Shown here piece after piece: positions 41,304 through 49,993 of a stretch of 64,000 nt of DNA. Under the pieces are notes generated by a model, which did not search any database, was not told the DNA's origin, and worked only from the letters and a program-made list of their open reading frames with translations. This DNA is from Gp6-AA40 sp963772955. Its GTDB lineage: Bacteria; Acidobacteriota; Vicinamibacteria; Vicinamibacterales; UBA2999. Every line of letters starts with the position of its first letter. Positions within the stretch are counted from its first letter, which is position 1. Location: the NCBI GenBank assembly GCA_963772955.1, contig CAVYZF010000010.1, positions 310,001 through 374,000 on the forward strand, in the 5' to 3' direction. The translations under genes were made by a program, and so were the position numbers.

Positions 41304-43935
41304 GCCGGTCTCCGAGTGGCAGTGCCGGTCGCTCGATCTTCGAGTAGCGATCGGCCATCTCGCGAATTTCAATCACCTGGTTTTTCGCGACGTCGGTGAA
41401 GACCTGACGCGTGCCGCTCGCCGGCCACCGCACGTCGACTTCGACGATGCGCGCGGCCTTGCCGAGGCCGATGTGCTGCTGGAGCGGCGAGGCCCCAAAC
41501 GAGCCGCCGCTGTTGACCGTGCGATGAACCTGACGGCGAACGTTGTCGGAGCCCTCGACCGTCACTGTGATTCGTGCGCCGATCGCGGCCCGATTCGTGC
41601 GCACGCCCACCAACTTCATCTCCAGCCAGTCGTTGCCGTGGCCGGGGTTTTCGAACAGCCTGAACGCGTGGGCGTCTCCCGGTGTCGCGCCACCCACCTT
41701 GAAGGCGATGTCCTCGTCGCCGTCGTTGTCGAGATCCGCGAACGCGACGCCGTGCCCCTTGTGCATCTCGCCGGTGCCCGACGACACGGTGACGTCCACA
41801 AATGATGCGCCGTTCTTGTTGCGCAACAACATGCTCGGCGCGAGCGCGACGTAGGACGGGCTTCCGGTTCCGAGATAGATGTCGAGAAATCCGTCGTTGT
41901 CGATGTCGCCGAAGTTCGATCCCATCGGCATCAGCACCTTGTCCAGATTCGCCGCGGCGGTGACGTCGAGGAAGCTGCCGTCACCGGCATTGCGATAGAG
42001 CTTCATGGTGGTGGCGTTGAGCGGCAGCTTCATGTACGAGCGCGCCGTCTCCTCGACCGAGAGGTAATAGCTGCTCGCGAAGATGTCCTCCCAGCCGTCG
42101 TTGTCGTAGTCGAAGAACCACGCCGGGAATCCGCGATCGGCGCCCGGCACGCCGGCGGCACGTGTGACGTCGCGAAACGTCCGGTCACCGTTGTTGTGAA
42201 ACAGGATGTTGCCGTCTCGGAAGTTGGACACGTACAGATCGGGGAAGCCGTCGTTGTCGAAGTCACCAGCCGTTACGGCTTTGGTGAAGGTGGTCCGCCT
42301 CACGCCGGCGGCTGCGGCGATGTCCTCGAACGTGCCATTGCCGCGATTCCGGAATAGCTGCGAGGGTGCGTCTTCGTTCCCGACGAACAAGTCGATCCAG
42401 CCATCGTTATCGATGTCAGTCCAGACCGACGTCTGGCTGCTCGTGACCGGCGCGAGGAGCCCCGCCTGCGCCGTGACGTCGGTAAACGTCCCGTCGCAGT
42501 TGTTGCGGAGGAGCGATCGCCGCTGCGCCAGCTCCCATCCTCCGCGCATCACGAGCACGTCCTTGCATCCGTCGTTGTTGTAGTCGGCTTGCGAAAGGTT
42601 GAGCCCGCCCATCTGATCCGCGAGGCCGGCCCCCGTTGCGCGCTCCTCGAACGTGCCGTCCTGACGCCGCTGGAACAGCTGCATGTGTCCGCAGCTGTCG
42701 AAGTTCGACGTCAGGATATCCAGGCGCCCGTCGTTGTTGAAGTCGTCGACGATCACGCCACCGGCCGACGAGTAGGAGTCGATCCCGGCCTGCTTCGCGA
42801 CGTCCACGAACCTGCCGACATCCTCCGGTGATTCGAACGCGTCAGCAGGAATCACGTACTTGGCGGGCACGCGCCCCGGATATCCGCCTGTCGCCATGAA
42901 CGCGGCGTTCACAAACCACTTCAGCTCGATCTCGTCGGGATGCGAGTCGAGCAATGCAACCATGTGCCTCAGCGCCGCGTCGAACGCTTCAGTCTTTGGA
43001 AGGCGCGCATTCCCTTTCGTCGACAGAAGGCACCGGTCTCCCGGGGCGGTATAGATGTCGTTGTCCATTTCCGCCTTATGGACGTAGGCGATGGCAATCA
43101 TCTGCTCCAGGTCGCGAAGTGCCAGCGGATTGTCGGATTGCGCGAGGCGGTAGGCCTGCTCGAAGGCCGCGATGGCTCGGTCCATCTCTCCCGCATACGC
43201 GAAGAGCTGTCCGTGCGACACGTGGCCCTCGAGGACTTCGCCTGGCGTGAACGCGCGGCGCAGAGCGGTGGCGTCCGGCGCGAGGACTCTCGCGAGCGCG
43301 CCCTTGACTCGATCCACTGCCTGTTGCCGGTATTCGCAGATGAGCCGCGGCGTCTGGTTCCAGTCAGCAGGCTTGTCGACGTTGTTCAGGGCCGTGCCGG
43401 CCTCGGCAAAACCATCGACGCTGAGAGAGGCCTTGACGCTGCTCGTCGCCGACAGCGCCAGTACTTCATTGCCCCGAATTCGCGAGCTGGATGACGCCGA
43501 CTGCACGCGCTGTACGAGGGCAAAGCCCGTGGGCAACTGAAGGACCCCGCTCACCGCACCGATGGCCAGCGGACGCAGCGCCGCCTGCAGGTCGGCCCTC
43601 AGCTCGGACAACGCGATCGGGCCAATGAGTCCGCCTTGCGCGGCTGATGGATCGAGTGATTCCGCCTGCGCCAGCTTTTCGAAGTCGGCCCCCTGCTTCA
43701 CCTGCTCGGCCAGTTGCGACGCGCGGTCGGCAGAACTGACGACGATGATCCGGAAGGTGATCGGCTCGGCATTTTGCGTCAGTTGTGCCGCACTCAACGT
43801 CCGATGCTCGACTGCCAATGCCCAATTCACCAGAAGACACACACCAACACCCAGGAGCACAACCGTTGCCCGCGTGCGGCGCCGGTCGTTGGGAGTGCGC
43901 AGACGAGGGTCCGGAGTCGAGGGTTCGCCCGCCAT
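41293..43935 (-). CDS. PpiC-type rotamase fused to FG-GAP repeats and ASPIC/UnbV domain
   Basis: 880 residues. A membrane/signal helix (VVLLGVGVCLLVNWALAVEH) is followed by a PpiC-like peptidyl-prolyl isomerase module: ITFRIIVVSSADRASQLAEQ, ADFEKLAQAESLDPSAAQGG and ALRPLAIGAVSGVLQLPTGF. A TPR-like helical region (270-380) comes next, then at least six FG-GAP/VCBS calcium loops: DFNNDGRLDILTSNF, DYNNDGCKDVLVMRG, DIDNDGWIDLFVGN, DFDNDGFPDLYVSNF, DYDNDGWEDIFASS, DIDNDGFLDIYLGT and DLDNDGDEDIAF. The end is an ASPIC/UnbV domain (GARITVTVEGSDNVRRQVHR, GFG-like NSGGSFGASPLQQHIGLG, VDVRWPASG). CRTAC1-type FG-GAP-ASPIC proteins are common in Acidobacteriota; the N-terminal rotamase fusion is less usual. 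It is exported and probably calcium-binding. It is followed by the SCO1 gene, overlapping by 11 bases. Confidence 0.85.
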   Translation of the reverse strand: MAGEPSTPDPRLRTPNDRRRTRATVVLLGVGVCLLVNWALAVEHRTLSAAQLTQNAEPITFRIIVVSSADRASQLAEQVKQGADFEKLAQAESLDPSAAQGGLIGPIALSELRADLQAALRPLAIGAVSGVLQLPTGFALVQRVQSASSSSRIRGNEVLALSATSSVKASLSVDGFAEAGTALNNVDKPADWNQTPRLICEYRQQAVDRVKGALARVLAPDATALRRAFTPGEVLEGHVSHGQLFAYAGEMDRAIAAFEQAYRLAQSDNPLALRDLEQMIAIAYVHKAEMDNDIYTAPGDRCLLSTKGNARLPKTEAFDAALRHMVALLDSHPDEIELKWFVNAAFMATGGYPGRVPAKYVIPADAFESPEDVGRFVDVAKQAGIDSYSSAGGVIVDDFNNDGRLDILTSNFDSCGHMQLFQRRQDGTFEERATGAGLADQMGGLNLSQADYNNDGCKDVLVMRGGWELAQRRSLLRNNCDGTFTDVTAQAGLLAPVTSSQTSVWTDIDNDGWIDLFVGNEDAPSQLFRNRGNGTFEDIAAAAGVRRTTFTKAVTAGDFDNDGFPDLYVSNFRDGNILFHNNGDRTFRDVTRAAGVPGADRGFPAWFFDYDNDGWEDIFASSYYLSVEETARSYMKLPLNATTMKLYRNAGDGSFLDVTAAANLDKVLMPMGSNFGDIDNDGFLDIYLGTGSPSYVALAPSMLLRNKNGASFVDVTVSSGTGEMHKGHGVAFADLDNDGDEDIAFKVGGATPGDAHAFRLFENPGHGNDWLEMKLVGVRTNRAAIGARITVTVEGSDNVRRQVHRTVNSGGSFGASPLQQHIGLGKAARIVEVDVRWPASGTRQVFTDVAKNQVIEIREMADRYSKIERPALPLGDRRAR

Positions 43936-44112
43936 GGCGGCCAGATCATAGCGTTTTGGTCGCCGGCGCCGAACAGCGGGGCCGTGTCACAGCTCCCCTT
44001 TGCTGTTGACCAATTGTTGCAGTCGGCGTATACACGCCTGACATTGCAGATCGATCAATTGCCGGTCTCATCGTCTGACCATCTTGCTTTTGGGGCGAAA
44101 GGGAGACTCTCT

Positions 44113-47100
44113 ATGCACAAAACGGGTCGGGTTCTCTGGGCGTTGGTGTTCTTGTTGGCGGTTCCTGCAGCGGTTCGCGCGCAATCGAGCATCGCTGGCG
44201 TTGTCCGGGACACCTCGGGTGCAGTGCTTCCGGGAGTTACGGTCGAGGCGGCTAGCGACGTCCTGATTGAAAAGGTGCGATCGGTCACCACTGATGGCAA
44301 TGGGCTATACCGCATCGTCGACTTGCGGCCTGGCGTCTACACCGTAACGTTCACATTGCCCGGGTTCAGCCTGTTCAAGCGCGAAGGGCTCGAGCTCGCC
44401 AGCGAGTTCAACGCCACCGTCAACGCCGATCTGCGGGTCGGCACCCTTGAAGAAACCGTCACCGTCACGGGAGAAAGCCCCATCGTCGACGTGCAGAGTG
44501 CCAAGCGTCAGCGGACGCTCGACAGCGATCTCGTTCAGTCACTTCCGACCGCTCGCGGTTACGCCGGTCTCATGGTCCTCATCCCGTCGATGGTCCAGAG
44601 CGGCGGCGGCAATCCCAACGTTCAGTTGAGCCCGGGCATGATTGTGTTCGGCGGACGCGGCGGCCGAGGAAACGAAGGGCGCGCCCAGGTCGATGGATTG
44701 AACACCGGCGCGTCGCTGAATGGCGGCGGCGTCTCGGGTTATCGGCAGGATGTCGAAAACGCACAGGAAGTCGCGATCACGACGGCGGGCGGATTGGGTG
44801 AAACGGAAATCGGCGGCCCGACGATCAACATCATCCCGCGAACCGGCGGCAACAGCTTCAGGTCGCACGCCTTCTTCACCGGCCTGAAGGGCGGCATGCA
44901 GGCCAGCAACTACACCGAGGAACTCCAGGCCGCCGGACTTCGCACGCCGGCGAAGACCAACTACATCTACGACACGAGCTACTCGATCGGTGGCCCGATC
45001 GTCCGGGATCGTGTGTGGTTCTACGCGATGGCGTACTACCGCGGCAGCGAGAACACCATCCCGGGCATGTTCTACAACAAGAACGAATTCGACATCACCA
45101 AGTGGCTCTACGAAGCCGACACGAGCCGGCCGGCCGTGTCCGGTGGACGAGGCCCGATTCAGCCCAACGCCCGGCTGACGTTCCAGCTCACGCAGCGCGA
45201 CAAGTTGAATTTGTTCTGGGATGAGCAGATCAGCAACAACAGCCTCGGGGCGGGATCGGCAACCGCTGCTCCCGAGACCGGCGGTCTCAATCACGGCTGG
45301 CAGCGCGTGCAGCAGGTGAAGTGGACGTCTACGACGACGAACAAGCTGTTGCTCGAAGCCGGCCTCGGCACGTACCTCTCGAACTGGAACACGCGCGAGC
45401 GGCCCGACAACAACAGGGACCTCATCCAGGTCACCGAGCAGTGCGCGCCGAGCTGTGCGACCAACGGCGGCATTGCCGGACTGCAGTATCGCGCGCAGGC
45501 GACGTGGAACGCCGACTGGATCGGTGCGCACACGTGGAACGCAGCGGCTTCATACGTGACAGGCTCCAACGCCGTGAAGATTGGCTACCAGGGTGCGTAT
45601 CACGAAGACAATCGTGCGCCTGATTCCGGCAACGCCAGGATGACGTATCGCTTCAACAATGGTGTGCCGAACCAGTTGACGCAGCGGCTGGACCCGTACC
45701 GCACGTACTCGCGCGTGCGTTACAACGCGCTCTTCCTGCAGGACCAGTGGACGCACGGCAGGCTGACTCTGAGCGGTGCGCTGCGATACGACCATTCGTG
45801 GAGCTACTACCCCGAGCAGCAGATCGGACCCACGCGGTTCCTGCCGACACCAATTGTGTTCCCCGAGACCAAGGGCGTCATCGGCTATAACGACATGACG
45901 CCGCGAGCAGGTGTCGCGTACGACGTGTTCGGGAACGGCAAGACCGCGCTCAAGGTGAACGTCGGCAAGTACCTCGAGGCCGCCGTCAACGGCAACGGCA
46001 ACTACTCGGCGTTGCTCCCGACGTCGCGCATGGACACCACGCAGACGCGCAACTGGACCGATTCGAACAACAACCGCACCCCGGATTGCGATTTGTTGAA
46101 CGGCGCCGCGCAGAATCTCTCTGCGAGCGGCGGCGACATCTGCGGCGCGTGGGCGAACACCAACTTCGGCAAGTACGTCTACAGCCTGTCCTACGACGAA
46201 AAGATCCTGAAGGGCTGGGGCGTGCGGCCGTCGGACTGGCAGATCGGTGTAACGTTGCAGCAGGAAATACTGCCTCGCGTCTCGGTTGAAGTCGGCTACA
46301 CACGGCGATGGCTGGAGAACTTCACCGTCACCGACAACCGGGCGCTGTCGCCTGCTGACTTCGATACCTTCACCGCCATCGCGCCACTCGATCCGCGCTT
46401 GCCCGGCGGCGGCGGCTACTCGATTTCCGGCCTCTATCACGTGAAGAACGAGAAGTTCTCAGTGCCGGTGGACAACCTGCGCACCTACGCTCCCGACTAT
46501 GGCTCGATCACGCAGGTCTACAACGGCATCGACATCAACGTGAATGCGCGAACAGCCTACGGCCTGCAGGTCCAGGCGGGCACGAGCACGGGTCAGCGGA
46601 AGACCGACTACTGCGACATCCGCGATGACCTGCCGGAGCAGGCCGGGGGATTCTCCACGGCGAGCGAAGTGCCGGCGTTCAGCCCGGTGAACCCGTACTG
46701 CAACTTCGCCCCCGGTGTGACCACGAGGTTCACGGCGGCCGGCTCTTACACGATCCCGAAGATCGACGTGCTCGTGAGCAGCACGTTCCAGAGCGGACCG
46801 GGCGAGCCGCTGGCCGCCAACTGGACCGTGTCGAACGCGATTGCGTCGCAGTGGCTCGGCAGACCACTCTCCGGTGCCGCTCCGAACATCACAATCAACC
46901 TGCTCAGCCCCACCGACATGACCTTCCCGCGCGTGAATCAGCTCGATCTGCGCATCGGCAAGATCCTGCGGTTCGGCGGGCAGCGCGCCAACGTGTCGCT
47001 CGACTTGTTCAACGCGCTGAACTCGGACACGGTGCTCAACTACAACCAGGCCTTCACGCCCGGTGGCGCCTGGCTGGTGCCGACGACCGTGCTGACCGCG

Positions 47101-47136
47101 CGCACGGCGAAGATCACCGTTCAGTACGACTTCTGA
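44113..47136 (+). CDS. TonB-dependent receptor with carboxypeptidase-regulatory-like domain
   Basis: A 1,007-residue Oar-like receptor. The start is the ATG preceded by GGGAG; the open frame continues upstream but without protein-like composition. A signal peptide (WALVFLLAVPAAVRAQ) is followed by the regulatory-like sandwich (SIAGVVRDTSGAVLPGVTVE, GLYRIVDLRPGVYTVTFTLP). A TonB-box-like ETVTVTGESPIVDVQ precedes the plug (RGNEGRAQVDGLNTGASLNG, QEVAITTAGGLGETEIGG). The barrel ends NYNQAFTPGGAWLVPTTVLT ... KITVQYDF with terminal Phe. It resembles the acidobacterial receptor family with the motif VDVQSAKRQRTLD. It is divergently oriented from the PpiC-ASPIC gene (about 180 bases apart). Ligand unknown; no adjacent transport or polysaccharide gene suggests one. 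Confidence 0.9.
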   Translation: MHKTGRVLWALVFLLAVPAAVRAQSSIAGVVRDTSGAVLPGVTVEAASDVLIEKVRSVTTDGNGLYRIVDLRPGVYTVTFTLPGFSLFKREGLELASEFNATVNADLRVGTLEETVTVTGESPIVDVQSAKRQRTLDSDLVQSLPTARGYAGLMVLIPSMVQSGGGNPNVQLSPGMIVFGGRGGRGNEGRAQVDGLNTGASLNGGGVSGYRQDVENAQEVAITTAGGLGETEIGGPTINIIPRTGGNSFRSHAFFTGLKGGMQASNYTEELQAAGLRTPAKTNYIYDTSYSIGGPIVRDRVWFYAMAYYRGSENTIPGMFYNKNEFDITKWLYEADTSRPAVSGGRGPIQPNARLTFQLTQRDKLNLFWDEQISNNSLGAGSATAAPETGGLNHGWQRVQQVKWTSTTTNKLLLEAGLGTYLSNWNTRERPDNNRDLIQVTEQCAPSCATNGGIAGLQYRAQATWNADWIGAHTWNAAASYVTGSNAVKIGYQGAYHEDNRAPDSGNARMTYRFNNGVPNQLTQRLDPYRTYSRVRYNALFLQDQWTHGRLTLSGALRYDHSWSYYPEQQIGPTRFLPTPIVFPETKGVIGYNDMTPRAGVAYDVFGNGKTALKVNVGKYLEAAVNGNGNYSALLPTSRMDTTQTRNWTDSNNNRTPDCDLLNGAAQNLSASGGDICGAWANTNFGKYVYSLSYDEKILKGWGVRPSDWQIGVTLQQEILPRVSVEVGYTRRWLENFTVTDNRALSPADFDTFTAIAPLDPRLPGGGGYSISGLYHVKNEKFSVPVDNLRTYAPDYGSITQVYNGIDINVNARTAYGLQVQAGTSTGQRKTDYCDIRDDLPEQAGGFSTASEVPAFSPVNPYCNFAPGVTTRFTAAGSYTIPKIDVLVSSTFQSGPGEPLAANWTVSNAIASQWLGRPLSGAAPNITINLLSPTDMTFPRVNQLDLRIGKILRFGGQRANVSLDLFNALNSDTVLNYNQAFTPGGAWLVPTTVLTARTAKITVQYDF

Positions 47137-47157
47137 TTTTCGGTCGTGACGCAAGAC

Positions 47158-47185
47158 GCACGCCGCTCGATTTCGGGCGGCGTGC
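47158..47185 (+). terminator. Hairpin after the second TonB-dependent receptor
   Basis: A 9-bp stem GCACGCCGC/GCGGCGTGC with a ten-base loop lies 21 bases after the stop, between convergent genes. No T-run follows; it may serve both strands. Confidence 0.5.
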
Positions 47186-47202
47186 GGGTCCCGCAGGGCG
47201 CC

Positions 47203-47958
47203 TCAGTGCGTCATCTCGTAGACAAGGTAGTTCACGCCGAGGCGGTACGCATCGTTGGTCGGCGCGTCGCCGTAGAGCCCTTCCGCAGACCATTCCCAGT
47301 AGTCACCGATGTCGTTGTTCCAGTTGGCGATTGCCAGCATTCGCCGTGATGGGTCGTTGTTCTCGAACAGGCCGAGGAATACCGGCTCGATTCCCGGCAA
47401 CATCGGGTGCGGAATGTTCAGGGTCTTGAGGCCGAAGAACGATTGGAAGATCGGGTGTGTCACGTCGAGCCGGATGAAATGGTGCTCGGGTAACGTGCGT
47501 TTCATCTGCGTCACCAGGTTCTGCCAATCGGCATCGCCGTCGAAGTCGTCGAAGATGATGAAGCCGCCCTTCAGCAGGTACGCACGCAGGCTCGCGGCCT
47601 CGGCATCGTCGGTCGTCCAGTAGCCTGGTTCCGACATGTAGATGACGGGATTCTCGAAGATGCGCGGATCGTCGAGGTCGAGGATGTTCGATCCGTCCAG
47701 GTGCACACGCATGTTGGTGATGTAGTCGAGGATGGCTGAAAAATTCTTGTCGGCTGTCGGATAGTCGTGCTCCCATCCACCGAACGCCTGTCCGATGCGC
47801 GCGCCGTACCGAATGCGGGTAAAGGCGAAGTGGCTGTTGTATTCCACAGCGGGCAGTGAGCCGTTCAGGGAACGGAAGAAGAAACGCTGGGCGGCCGCCG
47901 TCAGCGGAAGCACGAGGACCAGCAGCAGCAACGCGCCGGCGATGGCTCGGACTCGCAT
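47203..47958 (-). CDS. DUF4159 domain exported protein
   Basis: A 251-residue protein with signal peptide (IAGALLLLVLVLPLTAAAQ; start set at MRVRAIAGAL). DUF4159 motifs: HFAFTRIRYGARIGQAFGGW, WEHDYPTADKNFSAILDYIT, NPVIYMSEPGYWTTDDAEAA, LRAYLLKGGFIIFDDFDGDA and DWQNLVTQMK; the C-terminus YRLGVNYLVYEMTH matches that of the second DUF4159 gene near the right end (YRVAVNVLLYAMTH). The domain looks like a Rossmann-type glutamine-amidotransferase relative lacking the catalytic Cys. DUF4159 proteins often stand near MoxR/DUF58/BatA-like genes but here it is alone, converging on the TonB-dependent receptor. Function unknown. Confidence 0.85.
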   Translation of the reverse strand: MRVRAIAGALLLLVLVLPLTAAAQRFFFRSLNGSLPAVEYNSHFAFTRIRYGARIGQAFGGWEHDYPTADKNFSAILDYITNMRVHLDGSNILDLDDPRIFENPVIYMSEPGYWTTDDAEAASLRAYLLKGGFIIFDDFDGDADWQNLVTQMKRTLPEHHFIRLDVTHPIFQSFFGLKTLNIPHPMLPGIEPVFLGLFENNDPSRRMLAIANWNNDIGDYWEWSAEGLYGDAPTNDAYRLGVNYLVYEMTH

Positions 47959-48018
47959 GCGGATGATTATGCACCCGCATACGCCGCCAAATCGGGCCTG
48001 GCTTAGAATGGCCAGCAC

Positions 48019-48858
48019 ATGCGTAAAGCCATCGTGCTACTTCTCGTCACGCTCTGTGGTCATGTCGTCAGCGCCCAATGGGTAAACCATCCAACGCCCG
48101 GCACTCCCCGCACGGCGGACGGCAAGCCGATTCTCACCGCACGCACACCGCGGGCGCCGAATGGGAAACCAGACCTGTCAGGCGTCTGGCACGTGCAGCC
48201 AACCTCACGTGAAGAAATGAAGCGCCTGTTTGGCAACGATGTCGATACTGTAGAAGTACCCGGGATGGAAATCGACACCGTGTCGAAGTACGCGATCAAC
48301 ATCCTGCAGGACTTCAAGCCGGAAGAGGCACCGATGCAGCCCGAAGTGGGCGAGCTCCTGAAGCGACGCGTCTCCGGTGCCGAGGTATTACCACCGACCC
48401 ATTGCTTGCCGGCCGGCGTACCGCTCTCGTCCCTCTTGTCGGAAGTCACCAAGATCGTCCAGACACCAGGGTTGACGCTCATCATGCTCGAACTCGGCGG
48501 CACGCGGCAGATTTACACCGACGGCCGGAAGCACGTCGCCGATCCTTCACCCTCGTGGCTTGGTTACTCAATCGGTAGCTGGGAAGGCGATACGCTCGTC
48601 GTCGACACGGTCGGGTTCAACGGCAAGTCGTGGCTGGACGTCATCGGCCATCCGCAGAGCGAGGCCGCACACCTGGTGGAACGATATCGACGTCGTGACT
48701 TTGGCCACATGGACGTGGAAATCACGATCGACGATCCGAAGTGGTATACGAAGCCGTTCACGATCAAGGTTACGCACCTGTTGCAACCGGACACCGACAT
48801 CCTCGAGTATTTCTGTAACGAGAACGAGCAGGATCGGCGTCGCATGGGATTGCAGTAG
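48019..48858 (+). CDS. Exported protein of the G-x-W-[ED]-G-[ND]-T-L-V-V family
   Basis: A 279-residue protein with a signal peptide (IVLLLVTLCGHVVSAQ). The mature part starts with the family-typical APNGKPDLSGVWHVQPTSRE and runs to the conserved block SPSWLGYSIGSWEGDTLVVD, TVGFNGKSWLDVIGHPQSEA, VERYRRRDFGHMDVEITIDD and PKWYTKPFTIKVTHLLQPDT, ending in EYFCNENEQDRRR. The same signature occurs in three further genes of this window. The family is abundant in Acidobacteriota and some Proteobacteria, has no characterised member known to me, and often sits near other secreted proteins. The gene starts 60 bases from the divergent DUF4159 gene, so the promoters must lie close together. It precedes the CGPC protein by 19 bases. 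Confidence 0.8.
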   Translation: MRKAIVLLLVTLCGHVVSAQWVNHPTPGTPRTADGKPILTARTPRAPNGKPDLSGVWHVQPTSREEMKRLFGNDVDTVEVPGMEIDTVSKYAINILQDFKPEEAPMQPEVGELLKRRVSGAEVLPPTHCLPAGVPLSSLLSEVTKIVQTPGLTLIMLELGGTRQIYTDGRKHVADPSPSWLGYSIGSWEGDTLVVDTVGFNGKSWLDVIGHPQSEAAHLVERYRRRDFGHMDVEITIDDPKWYTKPFTIKVTHLLQPDTDILEYFCNENEQDRRRMGLQ

Positions 48859-48877
48859 AGCCTTTTCGGAGGACCAC

Positions 48878-49639
48878 ATGAGACTCATCGCGTTGTGTGC
48901 TGCGTACGTGGTGTTCTCGGCGTCTGGACTGCAGGCCGCCGACCTCGTGTCGGGAACCTGGACGTCGGGAGACGGCACGACTGCGCGGGTCTACGTCCTC
49001 AACGTCTCCGGAGATCGCCTGACCGGCATCATGTGCGGACCGTGCGACGATCCGGCCAGCGTGTTCAGGATCGAAGACGGCCGGATTCTGGACGCGGACC
49101 ACGCCACTTTCTTCATTCGATACGATGCCAGTCGCGCGCACGTCGATGCTTCGCTGGCCCGCAACGTCATGAAGTTGTCAGCTCGGCCGGAGGCGGACTC
49201 CAGTGCCACGCCGACGTCGATCTCGTTGACGCGCGTCGTCGCGAACTTCGAGTTGGACCCACAGCCGCTGCCACCGGCCCCCGCCGGGTCGGGGAGAGCG
49301 CCGGCGGCCTCCGTCGAGGGGCATTGGGTGTCGGTCGGGCGCACCGCGCAACAGAACTGGATTCTCAAGGTCCGAGGCAACGAGGTGTGGGGACTCGTAT
49401 GCGGACCGTGTACGCCGGCGGTGGTGACGATGATCGACGGCCGCATCGACGGCGACACCATCATGTTCTACATCAACCACATCGACACGCCGCCAAGTCC
49501 CACTCGCAAAGGCATCCAACGTAACGTCATGACGGGTACGATCACGGGAGGCGACAACGCCAACGTCATGAAGTTCAAGTGGGTCAGCGAAGGGTCTGCC
49601 AACACAGGCGAGATCACGATGATCGGCCCGATTCACTAG
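48878..49639 (+). CDS. Exported protein with duplicated CGPC-containing beta module
   Basis: A 253-residue protein with signal peptide (LIALCAAYVVFSASGLQA) and GGAGG six bases before the ATG. The mature protein has two copies of one module. The first is VYVLNVSGDRLTGIMCGPCD with RIEDGRILDADHATFFI; the second is NWILKVRGNEVWGLVCGPCT with MIDGRIDGDTIMFYINHI. Shared residues are V-x-G-x-x-x-x-G-[IL]-[MV]-C-G-P-C and I-x-D-G-R-I, then D-x-x-x-F-x-I/Y. A proline/alanine-rich linker (PQPLPPAPAGSGRAPAA) joins them. CGPC is the thioredoxin active-site tetrapeptide, but neither copy has the preceding Trp or the thioredoxin fold pattern, so the resemblance may be coincidental; a disulfide or metal role is possible. 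Function unknown. Confidence 0.75.
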   Translation: MRLIALCAAYVVFSASGLQAADLVSGTWTSGDGTTARVYVLNVSGDRLTGIMCGPCDDPASVFRIEDGRILDADHATFFIRYDASRAHVDASLARNVMKLSARPEADSSATPTSISLTRVVANFELDPQPLPPAPAGSGRAPAASVEGHWVSVGRTAQQNWILKVRGNEVWGLVCGPCTPAVVTMIDGRIDGDTIMFYINHIDTPPSPTRKGIQRNVMTGTITGGDNANVMKFKWVSEGSANTGEITMIGPIH

Positions 49640-49646
49640 AGCGCGG

Positions 49647-49919
49647 TCACTCCTCCAGCGGACGCAGCTTGTTGCTCGATCGGATACTGACGACCCACGG
49701 CCGATCGGACAATGCCGCCAACTCCGGCGTCGACAACTCCATCGTGAGGATCGAATCGGTGGGGTTCGGCCTGGAGACGCGCATCCGTTCCAACTCGCGA
49801 AGGGCCTCTTCAGAGAGCGGCGTCCTGATTCGCACGAATACTGAGAACCGCTTGCTCGCGTCTGTCGGGGCGTTGTCGCATTCCATCGCCAGACGGCCGT
49901 CCACCTTCTGATAGTCCAT
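49647..49919 (-). CDS. Stand-alone I9/subtilase-propeptide-like small protein
   Basis: A 90-residue protein without a signal peptide. Residues 25-88 (FSVFVRIRTPLSEEALRELE, TMELSTPELAALSDRPWVV, SIRSSNKLRPLEE) follow the I9 propeptide pattern: a first beta-strand, a helix, then a strand and a terminal x-V-x-x-I-x-x-S-x-x-L-R-P segment. The subtilase gene encoded just upstream on the same strand has its own equivalent (ISPSRRLRPHLD), and this small protein resembles that segment. It begins 74 bases after the protease stop. Known free-standing I9-type proteins act as protease inhibitors or folding chaperones; a similar cognate role here is inference. Confidence 0.6.
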   Translation of the reverse strand: MDYQKVDGRLAMECDNAPTDASKRFSVFVRIRTPLSEEALRELERMRVSRPNPTDSILTMELSTPELAALSDRPWVVSIRSSNKLRPLEE

Positions 49920-49993
49920 GCCCTCATTATCCCGCCGCGGGGAGAAAGCGCTGGCTGAGCCCGGACGTACTGAGCCAGCGCCGCGAGCACGCG

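Noticed and set aside
48878..49639. Thioredoxin-like protein because of CGPC
   Set aside because: No Trp before CGPC, no cis-Pro loop and no thioredoxin strand-helix pattern; two copies in a short repeated beta module.
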